Positions 47,475-59,981 of a stretch of DNA of 64,000 nt are shown one piece after another. Position numbers and translations under genes: made by a program. The DNA is taken from NCBI RefSeq assembly GCF_963678635.1, contig NC_087071.1:14655216-14719215 (forward strand). Direction: 5' to 3'. Within the stretch, counting starts at the first letter, position 1. Each line of letters opens with the position of its first letter. Under the pieces are notes generated by a model. That model was not told where the DNA came from and did not search any database. It worked only from the letters and a program-made list of their open reading frames with translations. This stretch comes from Symsagittifera roscoffensis. Lineage: Eukaryota; Xenacoelomorpha; Acoela; Convolutidae.

Positions 47475-47722
47475 GTAAGTATAAACTATTTTTAAGTTCT
47501 AATTTTCTACTTTTTGTGATTTTTCAACAGATGAAACTTTTTTAAGATATGAGTTTTAAACTTCACGTAATGTGCTGTAATTTGGTGAAGAGAAGCTACA
47601 CAACTTTAAAAAATATATACTTTTCCACTAAGAAACCATTTTTAAAACTCTTTTTGGGCAACGTCCACTACGATAGTCATCAAAGGTTTTACTATCACCG
47701 ACAAAACATATTCTAAATTTAC

Positions 47723-47837
47723 CTCTGTGATTGATTCTACAGTGGATTCCAAGGTTAAATGTTTCAAGGTTTCACTGAGTTCGAAAATATCAGCTTTCCC
47801 AAAGTGCAGAAACTTCTCCCAACTTCTTCCAATCTGC
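47723..47837 (-). CDS. Candidate minus-strand exon inside a gene B intron
   Basis: On the minus strand the acceptor is TTTTATCTAG and the donor GAG|GTAAAT. It enters in phase 2 and leaves in phase 0, encoding 38 codons that begin QIGRSWEKFLHFGKADIF and end with SITE. The composition is protein-like, but I could not identify partner exons or a family. Confidence 0.28.
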
Positions 47838-48130
47838 CTAGATAAAAATCTTTCGTTTTTTTGGTTTACATTGCAACTAGTCATTTTGACTATATATTTT
47901 GAGGGTCAAAAACACTTAAAGCCCAAGAAAAAAATTGGTGTACAATTTGAAAGTTGTCTATTGAGCAAAAAGGACTTTGACCATCTCCTAATCTTCGAAA
48001 ACAAAAAATAAAAGATATGAAAACTTGCTAGACCCGGCATCATGAAAGCTCATACTTCATGCGTGTTTCTACCCTGGTGGTTGAGTCTGTTCATGGAAAG
48101 TTTTGTTTTGCGAACTTTCTAAAATGTTTC

Positions 48131-48320
48131 CATTACGAGGCCAAACTGTGCATTTTGTGCATTGTAAGCGGATTCGCAACAAGGACGCTTCATTTAATCT
48201 TCTTTTTTTCTTTACTTTCATTTGATCGCTCCAACAAAATGTTAACATGTTTAAAGACTTGTCTCTGGAATCCAGAAACATCCAGACACAAAATTCAGTG
48301 CACAGTTTGACCTCGCAATG
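48131..48320. mobile_element. Family B MITE, copy 2
   Basis: The cleanest copy: CATTACGAGGCCAAACTGTG at the left and CACAGTTTGACCTCGCAATG at the right form a nearly perfect inverted repeat of about 21 bp; 190 bp in all. The interior is in the opposite orientation to copies 1 and 3. Confidence 0.9.
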
Positions 48321-49378
48321 ACGGCTAATCGTTATCAGGCAAAACTCTGATATTTTGTTCTTAATCCAATTTGTCAGAAGAAACCAACGCAATGAAAAGC
48401 GCACTTGGTTGCTGATACGCCCGCATTGCGCTTTCTTATGGCCTCTATTTTAATTTTCGCCCTCATTTTAGGCGCTGAATCTAAATTTAAGCGCTGAATC
48501 TAGTTTTTATTCTAGTGGAACAAACACCATTCAATTAGTGGCATAAACAAATTTTCAGCCTCAAGAATCCACGTGATCCTATAGCTTTTGTTTTCAATTT
48601 CTTTCAAAGTTATCATTTTTGCATATTGGAGTCTCCCAACAGTTAATAACAACAAAAATCTGTGACCGCTTACAATTTTTTCAACCCCATATTTTTGAGT
48701 TCATTCTGAAATCTTGCTTACAAAAAAAGTCACTACATGACGCTAGATTTGAAAATATTAGCAAAATTGCTCTATTAAAGCACTTGACTTGAAAGAAACT
48801 GAGAAAGTATAAGAGAACTTCCGCATTTTGTCTTTTTTAACGTTTTTGATTTTTTCTGTTTTTAGCTGGGTTATGATGATGAAAGCAAATTTTACAATTT
48901 TTTAATCTTCGTTTAGTTCTGAGCTTGTTAAATCGGCATTTTTGTTAATTGGGCAGACTTTTTTACGGACAAAAAAATCAAAAAAAAGAGAGATAAATGT
49001 TCAACAGTTTTTTTTTATTTTTTTTCAGATTCATCGTGGCTAGCAATTGTCTTCTATAAGTTTAACCTTGATTTTTTAATTTAAGAAAACTAGAATGTGG
49101 GAAAGAGACGCTCAATTTTAGAGACACTCAACTGGAAGCTTTTTTGGCCGTACTCTTACAAAACTTTGGTATATTTTTATTTTCATTTCCAGGTTTATCT
49201 GTGATCTTCTGTCCATTCAACTTGCTGTTTTTTCAAAGAAAAAACATTTTGTTACTATCTTTAGATCTAAGCAGAAAGCTGTAAGCAAAACTCAAAGACT
49301 TTAATTTTTTTCACTGAAAGATTACCTGCTTGTCGCAAAAGTTCATAAAACGGAAGAATGTGAGTCAATAATTTTAAC
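48321..49378. other. Intron of gene B, nothing recognised
   Basis: AT-rich. GCGCTGAATCTA occurs twice within 25 bp near 48474-48500. No exon was recognised. Confidence 0.4.
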
Positions 49379-49489
49379 ACTCCGGCTAATTGCTAGTCGT
49401 AGAGTTATTAGTTAATTTTCTGGACGTTTCAAATGCTAGTTTCATGAATGTGAAATTGTATGACTAGCAATTTCTTGTCAAGCCCGGTA
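49379..49489. mobile_element. Family A element, short derivative
   Basis: The right end reads TTGTCAAGCCCGGTA, and before it comes GAAATTGTATGACTAGCAAT; the left end is CTCCGGCTAATTGCTAG. About 110 bp, possibly an internal deletion product. Confidence 0.5.
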
Positions 49490-49715
49490 GTTGATATCAT
49501 TAAAAGGTTAACGCAAATTTTTCAACGTCAGATCATCGCCTCAGACGTTTATCAATCATTTCACATTTTTGCTTCGACGGTTTTGATCACCAATTTGTCT
49601 AAATTTTATTCTTTAATCTCAAATCAGTGCAGCGAAAAGATCATTACTTGTTAGAAACTTCAGTAGCTAGGAACTTCAGTAATTTAGTTGATAACTCTTA
49701 CACGCCAACTTTCAG

Positions 49716-49798
49716 TGGACGCCCCATTTAAGGATTCGGACGATATCAGCGAAATATCTTCAACGAGCGATTCTGAACTGAAAAAACCGTCTTGTTGA
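49716..49798 (+). CDS. Gene B alternative last exon
   Basis: The acceptor is AACTTTCAG, entering in phase 1. It encodes VDAPFKDSDDISEISSTSDS and ends LKKPSC with TGA at 49796-49798. Used after the 30-nt exon it would make a secreted peptide of about 68 residues before cleavage, with no TSP1 module. It has no donor for onward splicing, so it competes with the exon at 50996. It could also be an unused exon-like segment. Confidence 0.45.
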
Positions 49799-50995
49799 AT
49801 TTAATTCAAATTTCAATCGAAACTCTCAGTCTTTAACTGTTTTTATTTATTAATGCGTTTTACAGAACTCATTTTAAGATTAAGTTTCATCATTGTGAAA
49901 TAACTTGTGTTTGTTAGATTAACAATTTGTAGAATAGATTTGTTTTTCTTTTAATTAGATTTTATCTGTGAAAATTCTGTAATTTCATCCATTCGTACAT
50001 TACTTTCCAGATCTCAATCTAAGATGTCATCTTTTCTTGCTGTTCTGTTATTTGTTTATGGTGCAGTTTGCAAATTTTTTTACCTAGTTTGTGGGGATAA
50101 ATGGGTGTATATAGAATTAGTTATAGATAATTGTGAGTTTTAAAGTTTTTCCGTTGGGAAATGTTTTGATTTGTTTTTATAATTATGTCATTATGACCTT
50201 CAGTATTGATTACATACCAGTCATCACTTTGCATGATTCGACCATTGGTCGATCATTGTTAGTTTGTGTTAGTTTTAGAACAAACGTTGTAATTCAAACT
50301 TCATTTTATTTCTTTTATTTTTTCTAAGTAATAGTACATACACTGTACATAACTACCTAGATTGTTAGAACATTTTATTAGTCTTCGTTAACGTTGAACA
50401 TATGTTCAACTCTATTTGAGAAAAAGGTGTTTTAAATTTCAAGTAACGTGCAATTTGTCCGGAGAATTTAAACCAGCAGCTTATGATCTTAAATGTCTTC
50501 GAGGGATACGTGGACGGTTCTTGAACATTTTCAAGATTTAAGAAAAAAACTTTGAAGAATTTTTTTTTGTTCGGAAGCAGACAGGGAGTCTTCGTGTAGG
50601 CGAAAGGCGTGTTTTGGTTTAGAGTTTTTACCTTCTATAGAAAGACAGAATCGGCAAACAAGTCTCGAACAAACAACGTCCCTTAAACTCTACAAAAGCT
50701 GTCTTACTTTTAGCTTGTATATTTGATACTGATTCAGTTGTTAGACAGTCGGGTCAACTTGAATGACAAAGTTTGCGCTTAGAGCACTACTCGACAACTA
50801 AAAGTCTAAACAATGCGAGAAACCCAAGATGAAATATGAAGCTAGTAAACATGATTTGAAACATAAAGAATCAAAACAAAAAAAAATTGGAAAAAATATT
50901 AAAAAACAGATTTCACTGACACGTATTTTATTGAAACAACAAGTGCGAACAATTGCAACAATTGCAAACAATTGCTAAATGCATGTGATTTTTAG

Positions 50996-51253
50996 ATCCT
51001 GACATAAAGATCGGTAATTGGTTGCCCGCTTGCTCTGGATTTCAAGCGGATGAGTGTGGAAATCAAACATTCACACAAAAAAGAATTTGTCATATCTCTT
51101 TGATAAACAAAAACAACGGCGTGTGTGGTCGTTACGAAATAACAACGGAGGAAAATGCGAAGTTGCATGGGTGCAATGACGTAGTAAAGGATTATGATGA
51201 GAATCAACCAATGTTATCGAGAAAGCATAGTTGTTTTCCAGAATCAATCGGCG
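50996..51253 (+). CDS. Gene B exon: TSP1-like module 1
   Basis: The acceptor is GATTTTTAG and the donor G|GTAAGA; phase 1 at both ends, so it can be added or skipped without changing frame. It starts DPDIKIGNWLPACSG, then DECGNQTFTQKRIC and VCGRYEI, and ends RKHSCFPESIGG. The early Trp, six or more Cys and the T-x-K-R-x-C strand fit a divergent TSP1 module. Its start aligns with the gene A exon at 24957. Confidence 0.8.
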
Positions 51254-52439
51254 GTAAGAGTTTACACTGGTGTTTTCTGTTATTTGGCCCAAAAATGAAT
51301 CTTTTGTAGTTTTGTAAAGTTGAGTATGAAGCTCAAATCTGTTTGATTGATGCTAATTATAGTAGAAAATTTCTGAAACTTAAATTAAATGGGAAATCAA
51401 ATAGTATTTTAATGAATTTGGGCCGTCTAAGAGAAATGCCCCTCCAAGTTTTTTTATACAAAAAATAATAAATTACTGCTTATGTCAAGGCAAAACTTCT
51501 AGTTTTTTGACTGCCTTCTGGAGTAGTTTTTGATGAACTGTCTTTTTTGTTTTTCGAGAAAAATAGAGATTTTAAAACCTCTGAAACGTGAGTAAAAACA
51601 TCGGAACAACAGGAGGTCGAACACGTTCTTTTTTTAGAATCCACAGAAATGTTTAGAAAATTTTGTTTAAACTTGAACTTTATTTTTTAAATTTTCATCA
51701 TAGGTCAGCGTCTGGTATTATTTTAATGAGACCAATTAGTTTTTCTCATCTCTATTAGGAATTATTTATAACTCTCAAAACCCCGTAGCTATCTTCTTCC
51801 AAAAATTAGCAGCGGTTGAAGTCAGCCAGAATTTGGGACTAACAGCACAGAATGTTCCGACCACAGTCTTAAAAAAAATTTTAAAAAAAGTTTTGAATTT
51901 TCAAGTTTTTGATTCCCAAAACTGCGCTAAAAAACTCCAAAAACTACCTTTATTTGAGAAAAAATAAGTTTTCACGGCTTAATTTAAGCTTAAATAAGCT
52001 ATTGCAATTAATAACTACTTTACTACGTACTCGAAATTAGACCAAAAATCAAAATATGCAAACCGGTTATCATCGACACTGTGAAAAAATTTTTAAAAGT
52101 TTTTAATGTCGTTCGTATCATGAATCAAACGGCTTCAATATGAAATATCACTTAACCCTGTCCAATGATTATTTGTGATAGCTAATTTTGCGTGGAATAA
52201 GAAACTAAAACACACCCGAATAGAAAGTTCTTCCCCATTTTCAATGGTCGGAACAAAAAGTCACTTCGACAGACGTTAGAAAGGTAGTATGGTGAGGTAT
52301 CGTAACTTAATAACTTAATATCAAAAAAGTATGCTGATTCTTCATTACAATTTATTGAAAAAAAAACTTGAAAAATTCGCATGTTTCTCAAAAAATTGCG
52401 TTCCATAATACATGCATGTTATATGAATCCAAAAAAAAT

Positions 52440-52640
52440 TTTTGAAAGTAATAAATAATCTTTTTTTCTTGAAAAAATTTTTTTTCCACAATATGAAATT
52501 GTTTTGTATCCAATTTCCATATAATGGCATTGTATTTGCTTTTTGATGTTGAAAATTTGACGACAAGCACTTTTTGATACTAGTGATTTGCTTGCTAAAA
52601 ATTTTCCACTCTATGAAATTGCATGAGAAGGTTCTTTTTT
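52440..52640. mobile_element. Family A related remnant
   Basis: Repeated inverted motifs ATATGAAATTG, CAATTTCCATATAATG and CTATGAAATTGCATGA resemble the family A interior. No terminal repeat was found. Confidence 0.4.
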
Positions 52641-53195
52641 TCGTTAATTACCACAAAGATTTGGCATATCTTCAGATCTTCTTAAATTTTTTGAATTTCA
52701 TTAAATAATTTTGTTTTATGTAAGAATGCATATGAATAAACGTCAAGGTTTTTCTCGTAAAAATTAACAAGGTTACGTGATAACAGTCTTGCGAAAAAAT
52801 TTATTTTATGTTTTTTCATTTATATTCAACTAATCAATTTCACGCAAAACTGGTAAAAAAGCATTTTATTTTTTTCTTTCTTTCTTTGAAAATACTCATT
52901 CGCAAATTTATGACTGTTTGGTGAAATACAGTTTTACTCAACCAAAAGATAATTTATGAAAAAACCTTAAACACTTCTCTGACAATAATTAACAAATTTG
53001 CATGCAAAAACTTTTCTGACTAAAAAGAGGAAAAATATTTTCTTGATTTTTAGTGAACGTTTTGATAGAAATAGATGATCATACGAGTTTCATAAACAAA
53101 TTGTATTGAATTTCTTCGAGGAAAAGTAAAATCTGTTGTAGGACAAGGTTTAGCTACAAAACAACAATAAAAGAATGTTTGATTTATTTAATTTT

Positions 53196-53398
53196 TACAA
53201 GACCAAAAGTTTCACTGGATAGGCGCACAATTTTGTGTCTGTATGTTCCTGGATTCTAGAGATAAGTCTGTAAAAATGCTAATATTTTCACAGTCGAAAC
53301 GATCGAAGAAAATGAAAGAACAAAAGATGAATAAAGGGAGCGTCCTTGTTGCCGAATCCGCTCACATTTCACAAAAAGCACAGTTTGGTCTCGTAATG
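53196..53398. mobile_element. Family B MITE, copy 3
   Basis: Interior nearly identical to copy 1 (CACTGGATAGGCGCACAATT, GGGAGCGTCCTTGTTGCCGA). The right end, CAGTTTGGTCTCGTAATG, is intact; the left end is eroded. Confidence 0.88.
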
Positions 53399-54190
53399 TA
53401 GTCACTTTTAATTTTTTTACCCAAAATTTTTTTTTGATTATTTTATTTGCATTACAAAAATCTCACCAAAATTTTTGGATTTTGTATGATAAGCAACTTT
53501 ATTCAGATCTTGTATAAAACTTTTGAATAGCAGAAAACATCAAATCCGTCAGAAAAAAGAAAAATGAAATGGCTTTCGTAAGGCACACCAATCAGTTTAT
53601 GGTTATACATTGCACATTTCCAACGCTAAAACAAAAGTTGTGAAATTTTCTTTCTATATTTTTTGCATCTTTGTCGTTAATTTTAAGCCGTCTATATCAT
53701 TGTCATTTGGGGGAGGTAAAAAGTAATTTTTAAAAAAAGGATGTTTTACAAACCACTGCAAACATTTTGCAGTATCCCGCAGATTTTTGCAAAATCTTGC
53801 AAGATAATTCTCCTTGATCGATAAGGGTATAGCTGAAGTTTTTTTTATATCGAACGATCTTAATCGACAATTGAAAGGAAGATACTTTTTCAAACAAGTT
53901 TTGCGTTTCTAGCCGCTAAAAAACTGATCGGAATCTTATATCATAGCTTTAGTCAATAATGTTAATTAGCATGAAGTAATTTTTTCATTATGATAACTTT
54001 GATACGATAGAAAATCTTTTTGCCTCGTTACTCTCATACTCGCATTGAGCGTGTTAAGTTTATGATTTGTGTACAATGCTATTGAACAAAACCAAAGCAT
54101 TAGCCAAAAAAGTTTTTCTTTCGCTGTCACAAGATAATTTGAAGCGTTCTGATGCAATTTTGAAACAGAATTTTAAAAAACGCATAAAAA

Positions 54191-54722
54191 ACAAGACTGC
54201 GCGTATCAGGGCTAAACCCCCTGAATGTTCCGACTGCCTTTTAGGCTTTATGGAGCAGTAGTAACATAAAAAAAACTAAATGTAATAAAACAAACTGAAA
54301 AAAAAAATTCTAAAATTTGAAATTTTTTAAAATGAAATCATCACCCCACACGCCATATAAAGTACAAAAGAATAGATTTCGCTCCTTGTAACACATCAAT
54401 TATGGAAAATAATCTTCCTTGAACCAAGTTGGAACGATTTTAAGACGGATTAAATCTCCGCTTATGCGTTAATAGCGCGAAATATATAGCGCGTTAATTG
54501 TCTCAAATTGGCCAAAATGGCAACTTTTAAACCCCCATAACTTTACGAAGAATGATCACAGATAAAATATCTTTTCAAATTTAGCTTAGGACAACAATAC
54601 CTTTTGAATGACAAAAAAACTTCCGTCAAAAATGGCTAGTTACAAAGTCGAAATTTGTCTGAAGAAAAAAAACCCACCCGAGCACAAATATTCCGTTACT
54701 TTCGTATCGAAAGTCGGAACAA
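54191..54722 (+). mobile_element. Dispersed repeat family C, copy 4
   Basis: ACAAGACTGCGCGTATCAGG at the start, AATATATAGCGCGTTAATTG in the middle, CGAAAGTCGGAACAACA at the end. The long open frame at 54655-55197 begins inside its right end at a TTG, so that frame is not a natural gene start. Confidence 0.8.
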
Positions 54723-57450
54723 CAAGCAAACGAAAATCAATAATAATCCCGGAACTTTCGACAAAAATTTCGATAAATTTATGCTAATTTTTCAAACTTG
54801 TCACTATAGAAAAGCATTTGAAAAATCTTGGAAAAAATCTCGTAGAGGTATTTTTCAGAAATGTTTGCCCAAATTACTAAAATCGATGTCTCAAAATCCT
54901 TTCAAAGTAATTGCTAACCGTCTGAATGTAAGATTATTGAAACCGCCTTTAAACAATGAAAAGCGAAAAAGAAATTCTCGAATACCCGCCCAATATTTTA
55001 TGTCTAATATTTATGTCTCGAGAACTAGCATAGGTACTTCTGGTTGTCCAAAACAGGGAATCAATGAAAGCATTGAGGTTACTTTTGAACGTGTAAGTGA
55101 CATCTATGGGTACTTTAGCCAAATATACTTAGAGGTTCGACGTTCAAACATAAATTCTCAACGAAACTATTCTTCAAAAAGCTTGAAACATGACTAACAA
55201 AAAATGAGACAATTGTGAAGGCCGGTTATTAAGTTCTTACAATCAATTTTACATCAGGAAAGAACCACTGCCGGCGGTGGTGTTCTCATACCATCAACAC
55301 TCACCTGATATAAGCTGAACTTTTTGGAAAAAAAAGGAGCTATCCGTGTTTAGGATCATTTTTTACTTTCTCAAGAGGGTTCCTTGTAGTCAACCAAAAA
55401 CCAACAAAAGGACATTCGTAGTTATTAGGAAATTTTTTGCAAACTTAAGAAAAGCCTTAAATTGACCTAATTGTAATTGCGGTAATAATAATAAAGATAC
55501 AATACAAAACAATCAATCTTATTCTCTTGAACATCAAATTCACAGGAAACGGGCAACAAGAAAAATTTCCGAGATCTGAATTTTTGAAGAAAGATGCATC
55601 AAATGATTCAAAAGATTTTTTGGAATATTTATAAAATATACGTTTGATTCCTTCAAACGAACATTTGATTATATAAATATTTGTTCTTAATTTCGTTACT
55701 TGACAATCATAAAGCGAAATTTTCAAAAACTACATATGCATTTCAAAAACTAATAGTCGAAAAGCAAAAACAATTTTGTCAATGCAAATTTGAAAAACCT
55801 GCAAATCAAAACACAAGAAAATTTTCAATAATTAATCGGACTTATAAGCTAAATGCAAAAACTCTGTTAATGTAAGCCAAGACAAAATCAAAGGTTTGAA
55901 TCACTTTTTTTTGCCCTGGGTAAGAACAATAAATTATCTCAAAAAACTCATCAGAAGCAATTTCTTCAATTTTATACCCTCTAAAAACGGGCAAAAAAAT
56001 GCCTCAAGGTTCCAAAACTTTCAAACAAAATACAAAACAATACAAAAATCTTGGGTTAATCAACTTTATTATAAAAATATAGAAATGACATAATTTTTTA
56101 CTCTGACAAAACTTTCTCCAGACTGTCTTAAGTTACGCATAGTAATACAAAATCTTAATAAAGGATCAAAAAAAGGTCCAGATAATTTTAACCCGAAATA
56201 TGTTTATTCAGTTATGAGTGAAATTATTCTAAAAAATACTCCTGAAGCGCATTTTTGTTTTGTTTTTTTGATAAACACAGTCTTCTGATGACTGAAAACC
56301 AATTTGGCTTCAGACATTAATTGTCTACAAAAGACATTGGTAAACTTCATGGACGCAATGATTGGGAACTTAGCCCCAATGTAACACATGCAAATGACAT
56401 AGATCTCAAAAAAGCGTTCGATACTGCTTCACATAAGACACATCTTCAAAATTTAAAAACTTTGGACTGCGAGGTCTCCTTCAACCATTGTGGCAATCAT
56501 GTTTGACAAATAGATCAAATTTCAAAATAATCAAAATATGATCTGAGATGTCAAAACTGAAAACTATTTCCTGTGGATCTCCACAGGGCTACTGTTCGCC
56601 TTATTGAGAAGTGATTTACCAAAAATAAAAAACTCAGTGAACACACATTTATACGCTGACAGAGTAGTGAAGCAGCAAGAACTAAATTTACACCAAAACA
56701 ATAGAATAGATATATATTTTAGAAAAATAGTAACTAATGATGTTCAAAAAAGGCCTCCATGCTAAAGGTATGGCCATTCACATCGACGCAAAATTAGATT
56801 TCATATTTCACATTTACATTCTCATCAAAAAATGAACAATTTCTGTGTGTTGCTTGATCGATTACGTGACGTACTAATAAGATCAACACTAATGAAAACC
56901 TATTTTAGTCAAAATCAACCAAAACTGCACTATGGGGTTGTGGTGTATGGCACAGCTAAAAAAAGATCACTACAAAACCTTGAATTAAACAAAACCAAAA
57001 TCTAAGAAAAAATTTAAGATAACGTAGATATCAGTCAGTAATCTATTTTATAGAAAGCTACAAGATATGCTCAGTAGAAGAATGACACAGTTACGAGCTA
57101 TTTATAGCATTAGTTGAGCTTTTACGTAAATTTTTGAAAACTGAATCCCGAATCCCGAAATCCTAGAAGAATAGGTGTACTGATTAGAAAACTATTCAAT
57201 AGATTTTGCTGGTCGAGTCAGCAATCTTATTGGTAGCCAATGGAAAACTTTTTCCATGATTTTTGCATTTATGCATCACAAATTCTAAAAGTGGGTTGTA
57301 GCGTTTGGGCAACTAAAATACCAAAAAATTGAAATTGCCAAAAACTTGAAAGTACCCTAAGGAGGTTTGAAATTGTACTGCTATAACAAGGCATCACTTT
57401 ACTAGTACAATCTCAATCTGGCCTTTTGATATCCTTGGATATCATAAGTA
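54723..57450 (+). pseudogene. Decayed non-LTR retrotransposon (LINE)
   Basis: Endonuclease-like remains include TTAGGGVLI near 55270. RT remains follow: ENQFGF (about 56297), the diagnostic DLKKAFDTASH (about 56402-56434), a CGSPQG turn near 56574-56592 and LYADRVV near 56650, where the catalytic pair of aspartates expected in YADD has lost its second Asp. Later, YGVVVYGTA (about 56932) matches the region after RT in Jockey/CR1-like elements. The upstream frame to 55197 is open for 158 codons and basic, perhaps the end of ORF1 or the start of ORF2. Many stops follow. It is dead and lies in a gene B intron. Confidence 0.75.
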
Positions 57451-58461
57451 TAGAGATGACAAATATCCATTGAATGATATTTGACACGAAAATGATTTAT
57501 CGTGATTATTACTTGAAAAAGGGACAAAACATTTTAATGTTTCAACGAAAAAACACATGATTTTCAAAATGGCGGACAAAATATCTGATGTTTTTGGGAA
57601 GCGTACGTGTCGCTTTTAGTCACCCTGAAATTAAACTGTTCAGACGCCAGGATTCAATTTAGGCCTCTGATTACAATAACAAACTATATGTATTTTTTAA
57701 AACACATTTAGGTATACAAATTCATTAATTGTATATATACAAAATAAATAAACAATGCGGCCGATTCGTTTTGTGCCCAACTGTACTTAAACAGCTCACG
57801 GAAGTCGTCAAAATAGCCAATGACATACAAAAATATGAATAAGAAAAAAACGGCTTTCGATACACCATTTATTCAAACCAGATAAAAGCGAATCTTGGTC
57901 TACGCACACATAGTGATTAAAATTATGAGATGAGACTTGACTGGAATGCAATTGATTGTGATTAACCTCACTAAACTCCAATTTTTATCTGATAATTTTA
58001 TTTTTTTCTTAATTTCTTAACTTTTTTTGCAGAGGACAGTTTAAAGAGCTTGAGAATGCCTTTGTCTATTCTTCACTTTAAGTCATAATCTGTTGCTACA
58101 CAGGCATTTCTGCCCCAAAAACAATCAGTTCCAAAAACGACTGCTTTTGGGTCGGAAATGACTGGGTTTTTGGGTCGCAAGTGTCTGGGGTGAGTCATAG
58201 TGATTAAATTAATTCACTTATCGTTTAGTTTATGTTCATGATAACATCTGTCAATCAACCAACTCTACACCGGTGCTAGACTTAGTTGACACGTACTAAC
58301 CTTCGGAGCATTTGCCACCTTTGCAACTCTCTTATTTCAGATGTCGCTTATGATCTTATTAGCAAACAGTTGTTACTTAACATTGGAATTTAAACTACCG
58401 AAATTATCTTTTTCAACAGGTGGAAACGTCTCTTCACGTAATCAATGATTCCTAATTTTAG
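57451..58461. other. Intron of gene B with one exon-like segment
   Basis: Segment 58104-58189 has a CTACACAG acceptor and a GTGAGT donor and in one frame reads SSKNDCFWVGNDWVFGSQ. It enters in phase 1 but leaves in phase 0, which does not fit the exon at 58462, so it is not placed in gene B. The rest shows nothing. Confidence 0.35.
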
Positions 58462-58677
58462 TTCCTCCCAGCTGGACTGAATGGACTTCCTATGGAAACT
58501 GCGATGATCTGGGTGCAAAGTATTGCGGAAAATTGCACGTCATAGAACATCGGAGCTGTGAATGGCACAAACGCAGCGAAGATGGTTTTTGCGAGCTAAC
58601 GAACGATGATTGTAAGCTGGACGGGAAAAAATCACCGATCGAACTGAGAGATGTTGCATGTTCGCCAGAAATAGAGG
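58462..58677 (+). CDS. Gene B exon: TSP1-like module 2
   Basis: The acceptor is CCTAATTTTAG and the donor G|GTGATT, phase 1 at both ends. It starts VPPSWTEWTSYGNCDDLG, the W-x-x-W-x-x-x-x-x-C opening of TSP1 repeats, whose tryptophans are usual C-mannosylation sites. HRSCEW, FCELTNDDC and DVACSPEIEG follow. About 72 residues, slightly longer than a classical TSP1 repeat. The in-frame sequence past the donor is shortly closed by a stop, consistent with splicing. Confidence 0.85.
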
Positions 58678-59080
58678 GTGATTCAATTTTTTTTTCTGAA
58701 AAACCAGCTTCGAAGAAATATCATCAGTTTGTGGAAAAAATCCTCCAATAAATTGCATTGTGGTTTCCAAGTCCTCTCAATTGTTATTAAAAATATTTAA
58801 ATAAACGTTACAGGGATGCCTTATAAAAACAATATAAATCGTTCGGGCTTTCGTAAAAATCTGAATTGGAAAGAGTTCTGTCGCGTTAAACTCTTTCAAA
58901 AACTTCAAGGTTAATCTTCATGCGTTTTTATCAATCGCAAGGGCTCAATCAACAAAATGCTTAAAAAAATCAGCAACGAGTGTCGCAGAAACTCAAATAT
59001 ACTAACCATTTGATATTATGAATGAAACAGCTACTTTGGTAATTTCAAGTTATTTTATGAAAGCGCTCTTCTAAGGTTTC
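58678..59080. other. Intron of gene B, nothing recognised
   Basis: AT-rich with no repeat family recognised. AATAAA occurs near 58799 but the upstream frame reads past the donor, so I do not treat it as a gene end. Confidence 0.35.
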
Positions 59081-59970
59081 CCATCCTGCGTTGACAAAAA
59101 ATGCTATCATGTAGTTTCATACTCTGAAGAAAAATGCTTATCATACTATTCCATCCTATTTCATAGACCAAAAAAATATATGGAAATAGTATGAAAAGTA
59201 TTTTTCAATAAAATGAGTTACGATAATAAGCATTTTTTGCCACAATTCGCAAATATATAACAAGCTTTTTGCCATATTTTTATCACGAAAAATTTATCAT
59301 TTAAACAAAAGCAATTTTTTTTAAATTAACATTTTTTACAACCATTTTTATCCATACTATGAAATTGTCTGGCAAACATTTTTCCATATTTTAAAATACA
59401 ACTAGTTATAAATTTTGTGTTTCGTCTGAAATACACCAGCCAAGTATTTTCTGTCATAAGAAAAACCAGAGTGTAACTGGCTGTTACCAACGTTTTTTTT
59501 ACAAATGCATGGTTATTTGAGCAAATGAAAAGATAGAAATATCTGTTTTGAAAAAAAAACACTTGTTTGTGATTTTTGGTTTTTTTGGGTAAAAAACTCA
59601 ATCTGGAATACGTTGATGTCAAAAAAGACAAATTTTGCATGCATTTTTTGGAACATGTTTTTTTTCGAGAACAGAAGCAATTTGCAACAAAATAAGGGAT
59701 AAAAAATATACCTCAGTTTTGTGTTTTTTTTACTCAAAAATGCATATCATACAATTTTCATATACAAAACTGTATGATAAGCTTTTTTTGTGCCTAAAAG
59801 TATTTGATGCAAAAATTGCTCGTATGTAACCAAAACTGCTACTTTTTTATTTGTTTGAATTTCAGAAAATTTTGAGAACTTTTCAAAAAAATTTATATGA
59901 AAGACGTTTTTATGACTATATAATGAAACTGTATGATAGGCACTTTACTTGTAAGAACGTCATCCTGGAA
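59081..59970. mobile_element. Family A element, long or nested copy
   Basis: The left tip CCATCCTGCGTTGACAAAAA is followed by repeated, inverted ATGCTTATCATACTATTCC-like motifs. The middle matches 28650-28740. The right end holds AACTGTATGATAGGCAC. It may be two overlapping copies. Confidence 0.55.
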
Positions 59971-59981
59971 TCTTAACAAGA

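Noticed and set aside
58104-58189. Possible gene B exon reading NDCFWVGNDWVFG
   Set aside because: Good-looking splice signals, but the exit phase (0) does not match the next exon (phase 1), and it lacks the TSP1 layout.
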